DNA of 63,038 bases from Alicyclobacillus hesperidum. GTDB taxonomy: Bacteria > Bacillota > Bacilli > Alicyclobacillales > Alicyclobacillaceae. The first letter of the stretch is position 1. Every line of letters begins with the position of its first letter. The stretch covers positions 1-63,038 of the forward strand of contig NZ_FNOJ01000016.1 in assembly GCF_900107035.1 (NCBI RefSeq), read 5' to 3'. This document shows positions 22,950 through 33,132 of this stretch, piece after piece. The notes beneath the pieces are model-generated. The model saw only the letters and a list, made by a program, of their open reading frames with translations, was not told the origin of the DNA and did no database searches. The translations under genes and the position numbers were made by a program.

Positions 22950-23314
22950 AGGTACGGGGATTGCGCGGGGCGACTACGGTGAAAGCGAACGATCGGGAAG
23001 AGATCTGGCGAGCCACGCGTGAATTAATGGAAGAAATCGTACGTCTAAACGACATCGATGTCGACGATGTGGCCAGTGTCATCCTGACGATGACTGCCGA
23101 TCTGAATGCAGGATTTCCGGCCCTGGCCGTTCGGCAATTGCCGGGGTGGCAGTGGGTTCCTTTAATGTGTGCACGCGAGATCGAAGTACCTGGGTCATTG
23201 CCCCGCAGCATTCGGGTCTTGGTGCACCTAAACACGGACAAAGCGCAGGACGAACTGATTCATGTATATCTTGGAGAAGCCGTACAATTGCGGCCTGACC
23301 TCGCAACGCGATGA
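22946..23314 (+). CDS. aroH: Chorismate mutase, AroH type
   Basis: ATG 22946 overlaps the aroB stop, with GAGGGGGAG upstream. 122 residues of the monofunctional AroH fold: [10 protein letters not shown] with the conserved Arg, [14 protein letters not shown] and IRVLVHLNT with catalytic Glu/Arg positions, [14 protein letters not shown] at the end. Converts chorismate to prephenate for Tyr and Phe. Confidence 0.95.
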   Translation: MKVRGLRGATTVKANDREEIWRATRELMEEIVRLNDIDVDDVASVILTMTADLNAGFPALAVRQLPGWQWVPLMCAREIEVPGSLPRSIRVLVHLNTDKAQDELIHVYLGEAVQLRPDLATR

Positions 23315-23412
23315 GTGGTATGGCCGCCTGTTCTGGCAGGCGTTTGCCGGTTGACGGGGGGCGGTTCGGCCGCTACCATGTCTATAACAGATCGATTGGC
23401 CATTCGGCAGTC

Positions 23413-23479
23413 GAGTAGAGTGAGTTGAGGTGAGCGGGTGTTGGCAAACGTGGTTTGCCGATGCTCGAGTTGAGAGGAG
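23413..23479 (+). promoter_or_regulatory. GAG-repeat leader before trpD, possible TRAP-binding site
   Basis: Five GAG triplets at 23413, 23418, 23422, 23427 and 23432, separated by 1-2 bases. A hairpin follows (23441-23449 with 23453-23461). Three more GAG triplets at 23467, 23472 and 23477 run into the trpD ribosome binding site. TRAP binds about 11 (G/U)AG triplets spaced 2-3 bases, often overlapping a Shine-Dalgarno. The count here is lower and spacing is a little tight, so this is suggestive only. Confidence 0.4.
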
Positions 23480-23488
23480 ACATCGAAA

Positions 23489-24538
23489 GTGAATGATTTG
23501 GTACAAACTGCGTTACGCACCGTCGTCGCGGGCCAGACACTCGACGTGACGGCTGCAGACGCGTTTATGAATGAATGGATGCAAGGCCGCGTGACACAGG
23601 CACAGGCTGCCGCCTTGGTCAGTGTCATGGCGGCTCGCGGTGAACAACCTTCGGAAATTGCGGGATTTGCGCGGGCCATGCGTCGGCACGCATTGCATAT
23701 TACGGCTCCTGCCAGTGCCATTGATACGTGTGGCACCGGTGGAGATGGCCGTGACACCTTCAATATTTCAACCACAGTTGCATTTATTGCCGCAACTGCA
23801 GGGATTCCCGTGGCCAAACACGGCAATCGAGCCGCTTCGAGCCGAAGTGGCAGTGCTGACGTATTGCAGGCCTTGGGTGCCGAGATCGAGCTGTCCACCG
23901 AGGCGTGTGAGCGTCTGCTCGCCGATACTAACCTCTGTTTCCTCTTTGCGCAAGTCTTTCACCCCGCGATGAAATATGCCGCTCAAGTTCGTCGGGAGCT
24001 TGGGTTCCGAACCATTTTTAATATCCTGGGTCCTTTGACCAATCCTGCAAACGCTCGCCGCCAGGTCCTCGGCGTGTTTAAACCGAGTCTTGTGCCAACC
24101 GTGGCTGATGCGCTTTTAGAATTGGGTGCAGAGCATGCTTTGGTCGTGCACGGCGACGGCGGTTTGGACGAGTTGTCGCTATCGGGTCCGACGCAGGTGG
24201 CCGAGGTCAGGGCTGGTCGCATCGAAACGTATGTCATTTCGCCGGAAGAAGTCGGACTCGTGCGTGCCCCAGTATCTTCTATCACGGGAGGAACTCCCGC
24301 AGAGAACGCTGACATGATTCGCAAGGTATTGCAGGGAGTGAAAGGGCCTAAGCGCGACGTCGTGTTACTCAATGCGGGTGCGGCTCTGTACGTGGGTGGC
24401 AAGGCGGCGAGTATCGCGGAGGGCGTTGACCTTGCGGCGCAGCTTATCGATAGCGGCGCGGCGCTTGCGAAGCTGGAACAGTTCGTGGCAGGCACGCAAG
24501 ATCATGCGCAGTCTGTGCAAGCGGGAGAGGTGCACTAA
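23489..24538 (+). CDS. trpD: Anthranilate phosphoribosyltransferase
   Basis: GTG 23489 with GAGGAG at 23474-23479. 349 residues: DTCGTGGDGRDTFNIST PRPP-binding loop, KHGNRAASSRSGSAD, and VVHGDGGLDELS. Second tryptophan step. It is the first trp gene here: trpE and trpG are absent from the cluster. The final part of the gene ends two bases before trpC. Confidence 0.95.
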   Translation: MNDLVQTALRTVVAGQTLDVTAADAFMNEWMQGRVTQAQAAALVSVMAARGEQPSEIAGFARAMRRHALHITAPASAIDTCGTGGDGRDTFNISTTVAFIAATAGIPVAKHGNRAASSRSGSADVLQALGAEIELSTEACERLLADTNLCFLFAQVFHPAMKYAAQVRRELGFRTIFNILGPLTNPANARRQVLGVFKPSLVPTVADALLELGAEHALVVHGDGGLDELSLSGPTQVAEVRAGRIETYVISPEEVGLVRAPVSSITGGTPAENADMIRKVLQGVKGPKRDVVLLNAGAALYVGGKAASIAEGVDLAAQLIDSGAALAKLEQFVAGTQDHAQSVQAGEVH

Positions 24539-24539
24539 T

Positions 24540-25349
24540 ATGGCGACCATATTGGACAACATTTTGGAGACCAAACGGCAGGAAATTGACCAGTTGCGTC
24601 TCGCTGCGAATATAGGAAAGCTTGTGCGTACGCGAACGACGCCATACCGGTCTTTGCGACAACGGCTTGTCGAACGTGGAAAATTAGGCGTTATCGCAGA
24701 AATTAAGCGCAAAAGCCCATCGAAGGGTACAATTCAAACACAGGTCGACCCGGTTGCGCGTGCACAGGTGTACGAGCGAGCAGGAGCGGCCGCCATTTCG
24801 GTCTTAACGGATCGAGAATACTTTCAAGGTACGATTGACGACTTGCGGGCAGTTCGGGAGTGCGTGGCCATACCCGTGTTGCGCAAGGATTTTATCATTG
24901 ATGAGTTGCAAATCGACGAGGCGGTAGGAGCCGGAGCAGACGTCGTGTTGTTAATTGCAGCGGCAATGCCGCCGGCAAGGCTATCTGAACTCTCCGCATA
25001 CGCCAAGGCACAAGGCCTCGAAGTGTTGTTAGAAGTTCACAATGCGGACGAAGTCGAGGCGGCTCTCGCGGCAAATCCGAGCATTCTTGGCATTAACAAT
25101 CGCGACTTGCACACGTTTGAAGTCGATTTGGGCGTCTCGGAAGCCATTTTGCGAGAGCTGCCTGCTGATGTCGTGGTCATTGCCGAGAGTGGGGTTTTTG
25201 GCCCTGCGGACGCGAGTCGGATGGCGGCGGCAGGGGCTCGTGGCATTCTCGTCGGTGAGTTGCTCATGCGGCATGCCAATCTTGAGGATGTTGCGACGTG
25301 CTTGTCGGAGTTGCAGGTGCCGTATGAGAGCCTGGGGAACATTCGATGA
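24540..25349 (+). CDS. trpC: Indole-3-glycerol phosphate synthase
   Basis: ATG 24540 with GGGAGAGG at 24523-24530. 269 residues of the TIM-barrel IGPS: AEIKRKSPSKG with catalytic Glu/Lys, VLRKDFIIDELQI, GINNRDLHTFEVDL, AESGVFGPAD. The stop overlaps trpF. Confidence 0.95.
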   Translation: MATILDNILETKRQEIDQLRLAANIGKLVRTRTTPYRSLRQRLVERGKLGVIAEIKRKSPSKGTIQTQVDPVARAQVYERAGAAAISVLTDREYFQGTIDDLRAVRECVAIPVLRKDFIIDELQIDEAVGAGADVVLLIAAAMPPARLSELSAYAKAQGLEVLLEVHNADEVEAALAANPSILGINNRDLHTFEVDLGVSEAILRELPADVVVIAESGVFGPADASRMAAAGARGILVGELLMRHANLEDVATCLSELQVPYESLGNIR

Positions 25350-26029
25350 GTGATCGCCCATTTGTAAAAATCTGCGGTCTGCTCCCTGGTGATGATCTCG
25401 CCTTCACAAAGGATTCTTGGATCACGCACGTGGGTTTTGTCATGGTACCTTCTTCCCGGCGTTTCGTTACACCAAGAGCGGTTTTAGGCATGGTGGAGCA
25501 GGTTCGGGATCAGGTACAGACCGTTGGCGTGTTTTCAAATGCGGATCTCGAGTCGGTTCAGGAGGCCGTCCGCATTGCACACCTCGACGTTGCACAATTG
25601 CACGGAAGTGAATCTGTCGAACTTTGCGGCAGTTTGCAAGACGCGGGATGCAAGGTTTGGAAGGCCATCCCGGTACCCCTTCGCAATCCAGATTTAAAGT
25701 CCATTCTACAGGCTTGTGCACGCTATATGCCCGTCGTCGATGCGATTTTGCTAGACGCCAAACCGCCAAAAGACGCCGGGGGCGGTGTGACGGGAGGACA
25801 CGGGGTCGCCTTCGATTGGACTATTTTATCCGATATATGTACGGCTCTTGGTGGATTTCCATTGTGGGTGGCAGGTGGTATTGCACCCGAGAACGTCCAC
25901 ACATTGTTCCGTACCTGTAAACCATATGGAATTGATCTGTCTTCAGGCGTTGAGACGGACGGGCGCAAAGACGCGAAACGGATTGCGCAATTGATAAAGG
26001 CGGTGGCGAGCATTGAGTATGCAGAATAA
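25346..26029 (+). CDS. trpF: Phosphoribosylanthranilate isomerase
   Basis: ATG 25346 overlaps the trpC stop. 227 residues; begins FVKICGL with the catalytic Cys, then [21 protein letters not shown] and LDAKPP with the catalytic Asp, and [12 protein letters not shown] barrel catalysing the Amadori rearrangement of the tryptophan pathway. Confidence 0.95.
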   Translation: MSDRPFVKICGLLPGDDLAFTKDSWITHVGFVMVPSSRRFVTPRAVLGMVEQVRDQVQTVGVFSNADLESVQEAVRIAHLDVAQLHGSESVELCGSLQDAGCKVWKAIPVPLRNPDLKSILQACARYMPVVDAILLDAKPPKDAGGGVTGGHGVAFDWTILSDICTALGGFPLWVAGGIAPENVHTLFRTCKPYGIDLSSGVETDGRKDAKRIAQLIKAVASIEYAE

Positions 26030-27236
26030 CTACGCATTTCCTGACTCAAACGGCCGTTACGGGCAGTTTGGGGGACGGTATGTGCCAGAGACCCTGATGT
26101 CGGCTTTGTTGCAATTGGAACAGGATTATCTGCGTTTGCGCGCCGATGCGTCGTTTCAGTCGGAATTGGCCTATTACTTAAAGCAGTATGCAGGGCGCCC
26201 TACACCCTTGTATTTTGCCGAACGGCTGACTGAACATCTCGGCGGACCGAAGATTTACTTAAAGCGTGAGGATTTAAACCATACTGGGGCCCACAAAATC
26301 AACAACGCCATAGGACAAGGACTGCTTGCATTGCGCACTGGCAAACGGCGGATTATTGCGGAGACGGGCGCTGGACAACACGGTGTTGCCTCCGCGACCA
26401 TTGCGGCGCGATTTGGCCTTGAGTGTACGGTCTTTATGGGCGAAGAAGATATGCGGCGACAGGCTCTGAACGTATTTCGCATGCGCATGCTAGGTGCAGA
26501 GGTCGTCCCGGCGATGAGCGGCACCCGTACCTTAAAGGATGCAACGAACGAGGCCATTCGGCACTGGGTCTCACATGTCGATGACACGCACTACGTCATT
26601 GGTTCGGTCGTGGGACCTCACCCATATCCGCAGATTGTACGCGACTTTCAACGCGTGATCGGAGATGAAACGAAAGAACAAATTCTCGAACAGGAAGGAC
26701 GCTTGCCTGATACGATTGTCGCCTGCGTCGGTGGTGGCAGCAACGCCATGGGTATGTTTTTTCCATTTGTCGAAGATACACAGGTACAGCTTGTTGGCAC
26801 CGAGGCCGCAGGACATGGTATCCATACGGAACATCACGCGGCCAGCATCAACAAAGGGCGCCCCGGTGTTTTGCACGGCGCTAAGACGATGCTCCTTCAG
26901 GATGAATATGGCCAGGTGACGCCTGCACATTCGATTTCGGCAGGACTTGACTATCCGGGAATTGGACCAGAGCATGCGCATTTTGCAGAGAGCGGGCGTG
27001 CGACGTACGTGCCGGTGACCGATGAGGAGGCTTTATCGGCGTTTTACCTCTTGTCTAAGTTGGAAGGCATCATCCCGGCGCTCGAGAGCGCCCATGCCAT
27101 CGCGTATGTGGTACGTGAGGCACAGCGCATGCCCAAGGACAGCATTGTCGTCATCTGTCTGTCAGGCCGCGGCGATAAGGATGTCGAGCAGGTGGCGCAC
27201 ATGGAAGGAGGGCTCGCTGATGGAGCGAATTCGTGA
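26019..27236 (+). CDS. trpB: Tryptophan synthase beta subunit
   Basis: ATG 26019 is preferred over the TTG at 26013. 405 residues; [14 protein letters not shown] carries the PLP-binding Lys, then [20 protein letters not shown] phosphate loop and CLSGRGDKD. Condenses indole with serine. Ends inside trpA. Confidence 0.95.
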   Translation: MQNNYAFPDSNGRYGQFGGRYVPETLMSALLQLEQDYLRLRADASFQSELAYYLKQYAGRPTPLYFAERLTEHLGGPKIYLKREDLNHTGAHKINNAIGQGLLALRTGKRRIIAETGAGQHGVASATIAARFGLECTVFMGEEDMRRQALNVFRMRMLGAEVVPAMSGTRTLKDATNEAIRHWVSHVDDTHYVIGSVVGPHPYPQIVRDFQRVIGDETKEQILEQEGRLPDTIVACVGGGSNAMGMFFPFVEDTQVQLVGTEAAGHGIHTEHHAASINKGRPGVLHGAKTMLLQDEYGQVTPAHSISAGLDYPGIGPEHAHFAESGRATYVPVTDEEALSAFYLLSKLEGIIPALESAHAIAYVVREAQRMPKDSIVVICLSGRGDKDVEQVAHMEGGLADGANS

Positions 27237-28014
27237 TGCATTTGCTTCCCTTGGCTCGAACCGGGCATTGATTCCGTTTATCGTCGCTGGCGATCCGGAC
27301 TATGCAACATCTCTCGCCATTGCCCGTGCCATTCTGGAATCGGGTGCAGACATGCTCGAAATTGGTTTTCCGTATTCAGATCCGTTGGCCGATGGCCCGG
27401 TCATCCAGGCTGCGGCCCTGCGTAGTCTGAATCGCGGGTGTCAGCTTCCGGACTGTTTCCGTCTCGTGCAAGACTTGCGCAAGGAGACGAACAAGCCGCT
27501 CATCGCGTTTACGTATGTCAATCCATTGATGCAGTACGGTGCAACGCGGTTTTTTGCTGAACTTGCCCAAGCAGGCGGTGACGGCGTGATCGTGCCCGAC
27601 GTACCGCTCGAGGAAGCCCCTGATTTGGCGAATGCTGCAGAGAAACAAGGCATTGCCTGGATACCGCTTGTTGCCCCGACGTCAGGAGAACATCGCGTTC
27701 AAGCGATCGCGCAACAGGCTCGCGGCTTTGTTTACTGCGTTTCGTCGCTGGGCGTCACGGGTGAGCGCAGTGCCATTTCCACACAGGTGGAGTCGTTGGT
27801 GCAAGCCGTCAAACGCCATACGAATTTACCGGCCTGCGTCGGTTTCGGTGTTAGTACTCCAGATCACGTGCGTGAAATCGCCGGCTATGCGGATGGCGTG
27901 ATCGTCGGGAGCGCCTACGTGCGGCGGATTGGCGACGCGGCAAGTGGTGGTGGCGACGCCATCGACATGGTCAGCCATTTCACGATGAGCTTGAAAGACG
28001 CGTGCCGTGGTTAA
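27220..28014 (+). CDS. trpA: Tryptophan synthase alpha subunit
   Basis: ATG 27220 with GGAAGGAGGG at 27203-27212, inside the trpB end. 264 residues: [20 protein letters not shown] (catalytic Glu and Asp), [20 protein letters not shown] and GVSTPDHV. Cleaves indole-3-glycerol phosphate to indole. Confidence 0.95.
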   Translation: MERIRDAFASLGSNRALIPFIVAGDPDYATSLAIARAILESGADMLEIGFPYSDPLADGPVIQAAALRSLNRGCQLPDCFRLVQDLRKETNKPLIAFTYVNPLMQYGATRFFAELAQAGGDGVIVPDVPLEEAPDLANAAEKQGIAWIPLVAPTSGEHRVQAIAQQARGFVYCVSSLGVTGERSAISTQVESLVQAVKRHTNLPACVGFGVSTPDHVREIAGYADGVIVGSAYVRRIGDAASGGGDAIDMVSHFTMSLKDACRG

Positions 28015-28122
28015 TCCGTACCGTTTAACCATTGTCCATCTCTTAAAACGTGTGATAGACTTTTCAAACAATTATGTATGCAGTTGTGCTTGAAGGCGCG
28101 CGATTGCGAAGGAGAGAGAACC

Positions 28123-29154
28123 ATGATTGTCGTCATGAAGGAGGGCGCGTCGAAATCTGAAATCGAGCGCGTCATGCAACTGTTACAGAGCAAGGGACTT
28201 GGGACACATCTTTCCGAGGGCGTAGAAATGACGGTTATTGGTGTCATCGGACAAAAGGAAAAGGTGCGCGAATTAGGCATCGAAGGCTTGCCTGGGGTCG
28301 AAAAAATCGTTTCCGTCAGCTATCCTTTTAAGCTGGCCAGCCGGCCATTCCATCCGGATAACACGACCATTGAAATTTTAGGTCATGTCGTAGGCGGTGA
28401 TGAGCCGACGATTATCGCTGGCCCGTGTTCCGTCGAGTCCAAGGAGGGCCTGATTGAGATCGCTCAGGCAATAAAGGCCAGCGGCGCACACATGTTGCGT
28501 GGTGGCGCGTTTAAACCGCGGTCGTCCCCGTATTCCTTCCAGGGACTTGGCGAAGAAGGACTGAAGTACCTGGCCGCTGCGCGCGAGGCGACAGGCTTAG
28601 CCGTGGTATCCGAGATCATGGAGCCAGGCTTGGTCGATCTCGTTATCGATTATGTCGATGTCTTGCAGATTGGCGCGCGCAATATGCAAAACTACGCCTT
28701 GCTGAAGGCGGTTGGCAAGACGAATCGCCCTGTGCTGCTCAAACGGGGCTTTTCAAATACGATCGAAGAGTGGCTGATGTCCGCAGAATATATTCTGTCT
28801 GAAGGCAATCCGAACGTCATCTTGTGTGAACGCGGTATTCGCACCTTTGAAACCTATACGCGAAACACCTTGGACTTAAACGCCATTCCCGTGGTTCAGC
28901 ACCTTTCGCATTTGCCGGTACTTGTCGATCCAAGCCACGGTATTGGCCATTCGCGCTATGTGACGGCCATGGCACGCGCAGGTGTGGCTGCTGGGGCCGC
29001 GGGCGTGATCGTAGAGGTGCACAAGAAACCGGAAGAAGCGTGGTCGGATGGCAACCAAACCATCACGCTGGAAGAGTTTGATCGATTAGCCAAACAGGTT
29101 CGAGATACGCATCGCTTGGTTCGTGAATATCAACTGGAAGCGAGTCGGAGCTGA
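28123..29154 (+). CDS. aroF: DAHP synthase, type I-beta with regulatory N-domain
   Basis: ATG 28123 with AAGGAGAG at 28109-28116. 343 residues: an N-terminal ferredoxin-like regulatory domain (about 1-70) followed by the TIM-barrel domain with [53 protein letters not shown] and DPSHGIGH. Commits PEP and erythrose-4-phosphate to the shikimate pathway. Unlike the B. subtilis supraoperon, it sits between trpA and tyrA, where hisC lies in Bacillus. Confidence 0.95.
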   Translation: MIVVMKEGASKSEIERVMQLLQSKGLGTHLSEGVEMTVIGVIGQKEKVRELGIEGLPGVEKIVSVSYPFKLASRPFHPDNTTIEILGHVVGGDEPTIIAGPCSVESKEGLIEIAQAIKASGAHMLRGGAFKPRSSPYSFQGLGEEGLKYLAAAREATGLAVVSEIMEPGLVDLVIDYVDVLQIGARNMQNYALLKAVGKTNRPVLLKRGFSNTIEEWLMSAEYILSEGNPNVILCERGIRTFETYTRNTLDLNAIPVVQHLSHLPVLVDPSHGIGHSRYVTAMARAGVAAGAAGVIVEVHKKPEEAWSDGNQTITLEEFDRLAKQVRDTHRLVREYQLEASRS

Positions 29155-30030
29155 GTGAGCAGTCACTTTAAACGCGTGTTGGTGATTGGGGCGGGGCTCA
29201 TAGGTACATCCATGGCCCTCGCCCTTCGCCGTGCCTACGGAACCATCTTGGTTGATGCCGTCGAACGACACGACCAATACCGTAGCGAGGCGCAAAGATT
29301 GGGCGTCTTTCATCACGTATGGCCGGATATCGCGGCTGTGTCACCCGACTATGAGCTTGCCGTGCTCGCGATACCTTCGCGGGCAGCTTGTGATCTCGCG
29401 GAAACGGTCAGTGAACTGGCGAATTGGACGATGGACGTGTGCAGCATTAAACGGCCAATTGTCGATGTGTTTTCGCGGCTCATGGCAAACGGCAGGCAGT
29501 GCGTACCGACGCATCCGATGGCGGGAAAGGCGAACGGAGGACCCGGATTTGCTGATGCCGATTTATTCGTTGGGCGTCCTTGGCTCTTCCTGGAGACCCA
29601 TCCGGCACCGCTAGAATTGGAGCACATGGTGGTGGACCTAGGTGCAATCCCAACCTACGTTCGTTGTGCGGACGATCACGATCGCAATCTCGCCTATCTC
29701 AGTCACGGCATCCATGTGACTTCGCTCGCTGCAATGCAAGCGGCAACGGGAGTCGACTGTGATGTGGCCGCGAGGATTGCAGGGCCGGCGTTTTGGGATA
29801 TCACACGGCTTGCAGCTTCCCCAAGCGCATTTTGGGTAGACACACTCCTCGACAACCGCGATTTTGTGTTAGGCTACCTAGACCGGCTGCAGGCGCAGGT
29901 TCGCCAGTTTGCAGAAGCACTGCGGGCGGGGAATGCGGAGTCCTTGCGCGAATTGCTGGATCAAGCGCGGGCGTCTCGAGAGTGTGTCGAGTCTGCTCGC
30001 GACAAGGCGAGAAACGAGACTAGTGACTAA
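29155..30030 (+). CDS. tyrA: Prephenate dehydrogenase
   Basis: GTG 29155 immediately follows the aroF stop. 291 residues: Rossmann motif VLVIGAGLIGTSMALAL at the N-terminus, then VCSIKRPIVD and THPMAGKANGG typical of TyrA, and an all-helical C-terminal half. Converts prephenate to hydroxyphenylpyruvate. No ACT domain is visible; the protein is shorter than the B. subtilis enzyme. Confidence 0.9.
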   Translation: MSSHFKRVLVIGAGLIGTSMALALRRAYGTILVDAVERHDQYRSEAQRLGVFHHVWPDIAAVSPDYELAVLAIPSRAACDLAETVSELANWTMDVCSIKRPIVDVFSRLMANGRQCVPTHPMAGKANGGPGFADADLFVGRPWLFLETHPAPLELEHMVVDLGAIPTYVRCADDHDRNLAYLSHGIHVTSLAAMQAATGVDCDVAARIAGPAFWDITRLAASPSAFWVDTLLDNRDFVLGYLDRLQAQVRQFAEALRAGNAESLRELLDQARASRECVESARDKARNETSD

Positions 30031-30042
30031 CCTGAAAAAACA

Positions 30043-30085
30043 CTGTAAACGTGGTATTGACAGCGTTTACAGACGGGTGTATTCT
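30043..30085 (+). promoter_or_regulatory. Sigma-A promoter embedded in a palindromic operator
   Basis: TTGACA (30057-30062), 17 bases, TATTCT (30080-30085). A perfect inverted repeat CTGTAAACG (30043-30051) / CGTTTACAG (30064-30072) flanks and brackets the -35 box, as for a dimeric repressor site. Half-sites resemble LacI/GalR-type (cre-like) halves but are 12 bases apart. Confidence 0.65.
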
Positions 30086-30144
30086 TATAGCCGAAGGGTG
30101 TTATGTTCTGATTTCTCTCCACTCCTAGCAGAATCTCCTGTTTG

Positions 30145-30177
30145 GGAATCCGTGAAAGCGGATTCCTCCTTTTTTTT
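30145..30177 (+). terminator. Rho-independent terminator ending a short leader
   Basis: GGAATCCG (30145-30152), loop TGAAAG, CGGATTCC (30159-30166), then a U-rich run to 30177. It is about 60 bases downstream of the promoter at 30057-30085 and ahead of the XPB helicase gene, so it ends a short RNA or acts as an attenuator. The 225-base gap 30031-30255 holds no gene. Confidence 0.8.
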
Positions 30178-30255
30178 GTCGCCACGGATGCATACATCTT
30201 CTTGTTTGCAAAATCCTAAGCTTGTATACAGCCCAGATATGCCCAGGAGGTCGAC

Positions 30256-31716
30256 ATGGTTGTCTTTCCGCAGGCGGATGGCCGATTGTATGTCTCTCGT
30301 TCGCTGGATCGCTCAGGTCACTTAGAAACCAACCATTCGTCTCTCACACTGGATGATTTCGCGCAACCCATTCAGTTTTTTGACGAGGTAACCGTCTATC
30401 AGGTTTCCCCACTGCGATTGCGAGAACTGGCTCGCGGTGGACGCTCTGCCGGCGATGTCCTGCAGTACCTGCGTCAGATTGCACAAGCACCGATACCGAT
30501 TCAGGTACAGCACACCATTATCGCAGAAATGAAGTCTGCATCGCTTGCATCGCCGGAACCTACGGTAAAGGTGACGCCGGCAGCCGAATTGGCCATCGAC
30601 TTGCGCCAAGAAAAGGCGTTGCGCGCGTATCAGTACAACGCGGTGCAGGCGTTTCTGAACGGTCCGGCGCATGGCGTGATCGTCTTGCCTTGCGGCGCCG
30701 GCAAGACCGTGGTTGGAACGGCCATTCTTGCAAGCCTGCGCATGCCGACGTTGATTCTCGCTCCTAATGAGGCCGCATGTGAACAGTGGAAACAACACCT
30801 GCTTGCGTGGACCACGCTGTCCGAGTGCGATCTCGATGTGCATGCCGACAACCCAGACAAACCTGTCGCGATTGCGACCTATGGCCGTTTGGTCGCGCGT
30901 GATCGAAAGGGTCAGCTGCGTCGCTTGGAGCGCTATCGCCAACGAGGTTTTGCGTTGGTGATTTACGACGAAGTCCATACGTTACCTGCCCGATGGTTTC
31001 GGCTTACATCCGAACTTGCGGCCGCACGAAAACTCGGGCTGAGTGCGACGCTCGTTCGAGAAGACGGGCGCGTTGGGGATGTACTGTCACTCGTTGGGCC
31101 GGTCGTCTTTCAGACGCAGGCGCGCGATTTAACGGACTCCGGACATTTGGCGCCTGTACGTTGCGTGGAAGTTCGGGTTCCGCTTATTGGACGCGACAGA
31201 CAAGACTATGAAAGAGGAAGTGCGGCGGACAAGCACCGGATTGCGGCACAGAACCCTTCTAAATTGGATGCCGCAACAGAGATTTGTGCATTACATCGCG
31301 CAGAGCGCACCCTCGTGATGGGGTACTACACATCACCGCTACACGAGCTTGCGAATCGCTTGCGCGTCCCCGTCATCGATGGTCGCACTCTTCATTCCGA
31401 ACGGCTGCGCCTGTACAACGAATTTCGTGCCGGTGGCCTACCTGTCCTCATCGTGTCCAGAGTGGCGAATGCGGCCATCGACCTGCCATCCGCGACGATC
31501 GCTGTGCAATTGTCGGGTCTGTATGGTTCCCGTCAGGAAGAGGCCCAACGGCTTGGGCGAATCCTCCGCCCCAACGGCAAGCAAGCGATTTTTTATTCGC
31601 TTGTGAGCGACCAAACGGTCGAAGTCAGACGCGCTTTTCACCGCCAAAGCTACTTGGTTGAACAAGGATATACGTATGAAATCGTTGCCGTCGACGCGTT
31701 GTACCAAGGAGGTTGA
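30256..31716 (+). CDS. XPB/Ssl2-family DNA helicase
   Basis: ATG 30256 with AGGAGG five bases upstream. 486 residues: about 120 residues of N-terminal region, then motif I PCGAGKT, motif II YDEVH, motif III GLSATLVREDG and a C-terminal helicase lobe with AQRLGRILRP and RQSYLVEQGYTYEI typical of XPB. Bacterial XPB enzymes are 3'-5' DNA translocases implicated in repair. Overlap with a partner gene suggests a two-subunit complex. Confidence 0.85.
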   Translation: MVVFPQADGRLYVSRSLDRSGHLETNHSSLTLDDFAQPIQFFDEVTVYQVSPLRLRELARGGRSAGDVLQYLRQIAQAPIPIQVQHTIIAEMKSASLASPEPTVKVTPAAELAIDLRQEKALRAYQYNAVQAFLNGPAHGVIVLPCGAGKTVVGTAILASLRMPTLILAPNEAACEQWKQHLLAWTTLSECDLDVHADNPDKPVAIATYGRLVARDRKGQLRRLERYRQRGFALVIYDEVHTLPARWFRLTSELAAARKLGLSATLVREDGRVGDVLSLVGPVVFQTQARDLTDSGHLAPVRCVEVRVPLIGRDRQDYERGSAADKHRIAAQNPSKLDAATEICALHRAERTLVMGYYTSPLHELANRLRVPVIDGRTLHSERLRLYNEFRAGGLPVLIVSRVANAAIDLPSATIAVQLSGLYGSRQEEAQRLGRILRPNGKQAIFYSLVSDQTVEVRRAFHRQSYLVEQGYTYEIVAVDALYQGG

Positions 31717-31721
31717 AGCAC

Positions 31722-33107
31722 ATGAGGCTGAGCGAGTGTCTAAACCATGCGTCCATTTCCACACTGCAAGCCATTGCCCAAAACTTACAGCTGTCGTGCA
31801 CGATGTACTCGAAGCTCGATCTGGTGCAATCCATTTTGGAATCGCTACGAAATCCTTTATCTTTGGCGGAACAATTGGATCAATGGCATGAAGAATGGGG
31901 TGTTTCGCTGAGGCGGATCGCTCTGCATCGGCGCAATGTTTTTGCCAAAGAAGAGATCGAACATCTTTTGGCCTCGGCTGGCCATGACACCGTCAATGGC
32001 CTTCAGAAAGCCCTAGCTCAAGGCTGGTTGTTTTTACAAAACGATTCTTCACGTCGGCGCTATTACATCGTCCCCAAAGACATACAGATGGCCCTGCGCG
32101 ATGATTTTCAGCGTCGTTGGCGCGCGCAGGTTCGGGTACGCACGGACGATCCGCTCGTGCAAGTGGATGAAGGGATGGCCGCGCTGCATGATTTACACAC
32201 CCTCTTACAGTACGTTCAGCAGCGCGAAGTGCGGTTGACCGCAAGTGGGGCCATGTATAAACGGCATGTACAACAATTGATGGAACTCTTTGAAGTCGAG
32301 GAGTCCATTGAATTGCCGCAATGGAGGTTTGGCTATGGCCGCCGCACGTACGACTACCCGGATCGTCTCGCATTGTTGTACGACTTTGCCTACGACGAAG
32401 GCATCGTGATCGAGCGTCAAGATGAGCGGTTGACCGTCGATCCCGCTCGCTTGTCGGACTTTCTTACTCTGGGTCGCAAGACCCAATTGCGGCGGCTTTT
32501 GCAGTTTTACGTGCGCACCTATCGGCGGCCGATTCCTCGACTGTACGACATCATGGAGACCATCCGGTTACTGGCGGATGTGTGGACTTCGAATACGTCT
32601 CTGTATGCGATTTGTGCGCCACAGATACAGGCTTTTTATTACGACCAGCCGACGGACGTCTGGGATCAGCGGGTTGTCAAGATGTTGGTCCATCTTGGTG
32701 TGGCCAGGATTGGTTATGATGACGATTCAGGGGAGCGATGGTTTCAAATCACAAAACTCGGTCAAGAATTACTAACACAGGACGAAGCCGATTTGCCAGA
32801 CGAGCTAACTTACCAGCAAGCGGCTCTGGTTGTGCAGCCTAACTTTGAGATTGTGGTCATGGTGCCGGATGCCCGGATGGAGGCTCAAATTGCCGAATTC
32901 GCGGAACTGAAGAGCAGTGGGGCCTTGCGGGTGTATCGAATCCTCGATCGGACGGTCGAAAGGGGCTTGTCGCTTGGGCGAGACTTCGAGGCGTGGCGAG
33001 CGCTTTTGGCCACACGCGGAATGGCGCCGATACCTGTCAACGTCGATCGCATGCTCGCCGAGTGGGTGGGACGCGGAGGTGTTCAAGCGGCCGGACTAGG
33101 TTCTTAG
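31722..33107 (+). CDS. Helicase-associated protein, XPB partner
   Basis: ATG 31722 with AAGGAGG at 31708-31714, six bases after the helicase stop. 461 residues; a winged-helix-like N-terminal part and a C-terminal region (DELTYQQAALVVQPNFEIVV...FAELKSSGALRVYRILDRTV) that resembles the helicase-associated/XPB N-terminal domain (Helicase_C_3) found beside bacterial XPB helicases. Probably binds the helicase and guides it on DNA. Not the archaeal Bax1 nuclease by any visible motif. Confidence 0.65.
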   Translation: MRLSECLNHASISTLQAIAQNLQLSCTMYSKLDLVQSILESLRNPLSLAEQLDQWHEEWGVSLRRIALHRRNVFAKEEIEHLLASAGHDTVNGLQKALAQGWLFLQNDSSRRRYYIVPKDIQMALRDDFQRRWRAQVRVRTDDPLVQVDEGMAALHDLHTLLQYVQQREVRLTASGAMYKRHVQQLMELFEVEESIELPQWRFGYGRRTYDYPDRLALLYDFAYDEGIVIERQDERLTVDPARLSDFLTLGRKTQLRRLLQFYVRTYRRPIPRLYDIMETIRLLADVWTSNTSLYAICAPQIQAFYYDQPTDVWDQRVVKMLVHLGVARIGYDDDSGERWFQITKLGQELLTQDEADLPDELTYQQAALVVQPNFEIVVMVPDARMEAQIAEFAELKSSGALRVYRILDRTVERGLSLGRDFEAWRALLATRGMAPIPVNVDRMLAEWVGRGGVQAAGLGS

Positions 33108-33132
33108 ATTGTCACGGCAGTTGTAGAGCCTC

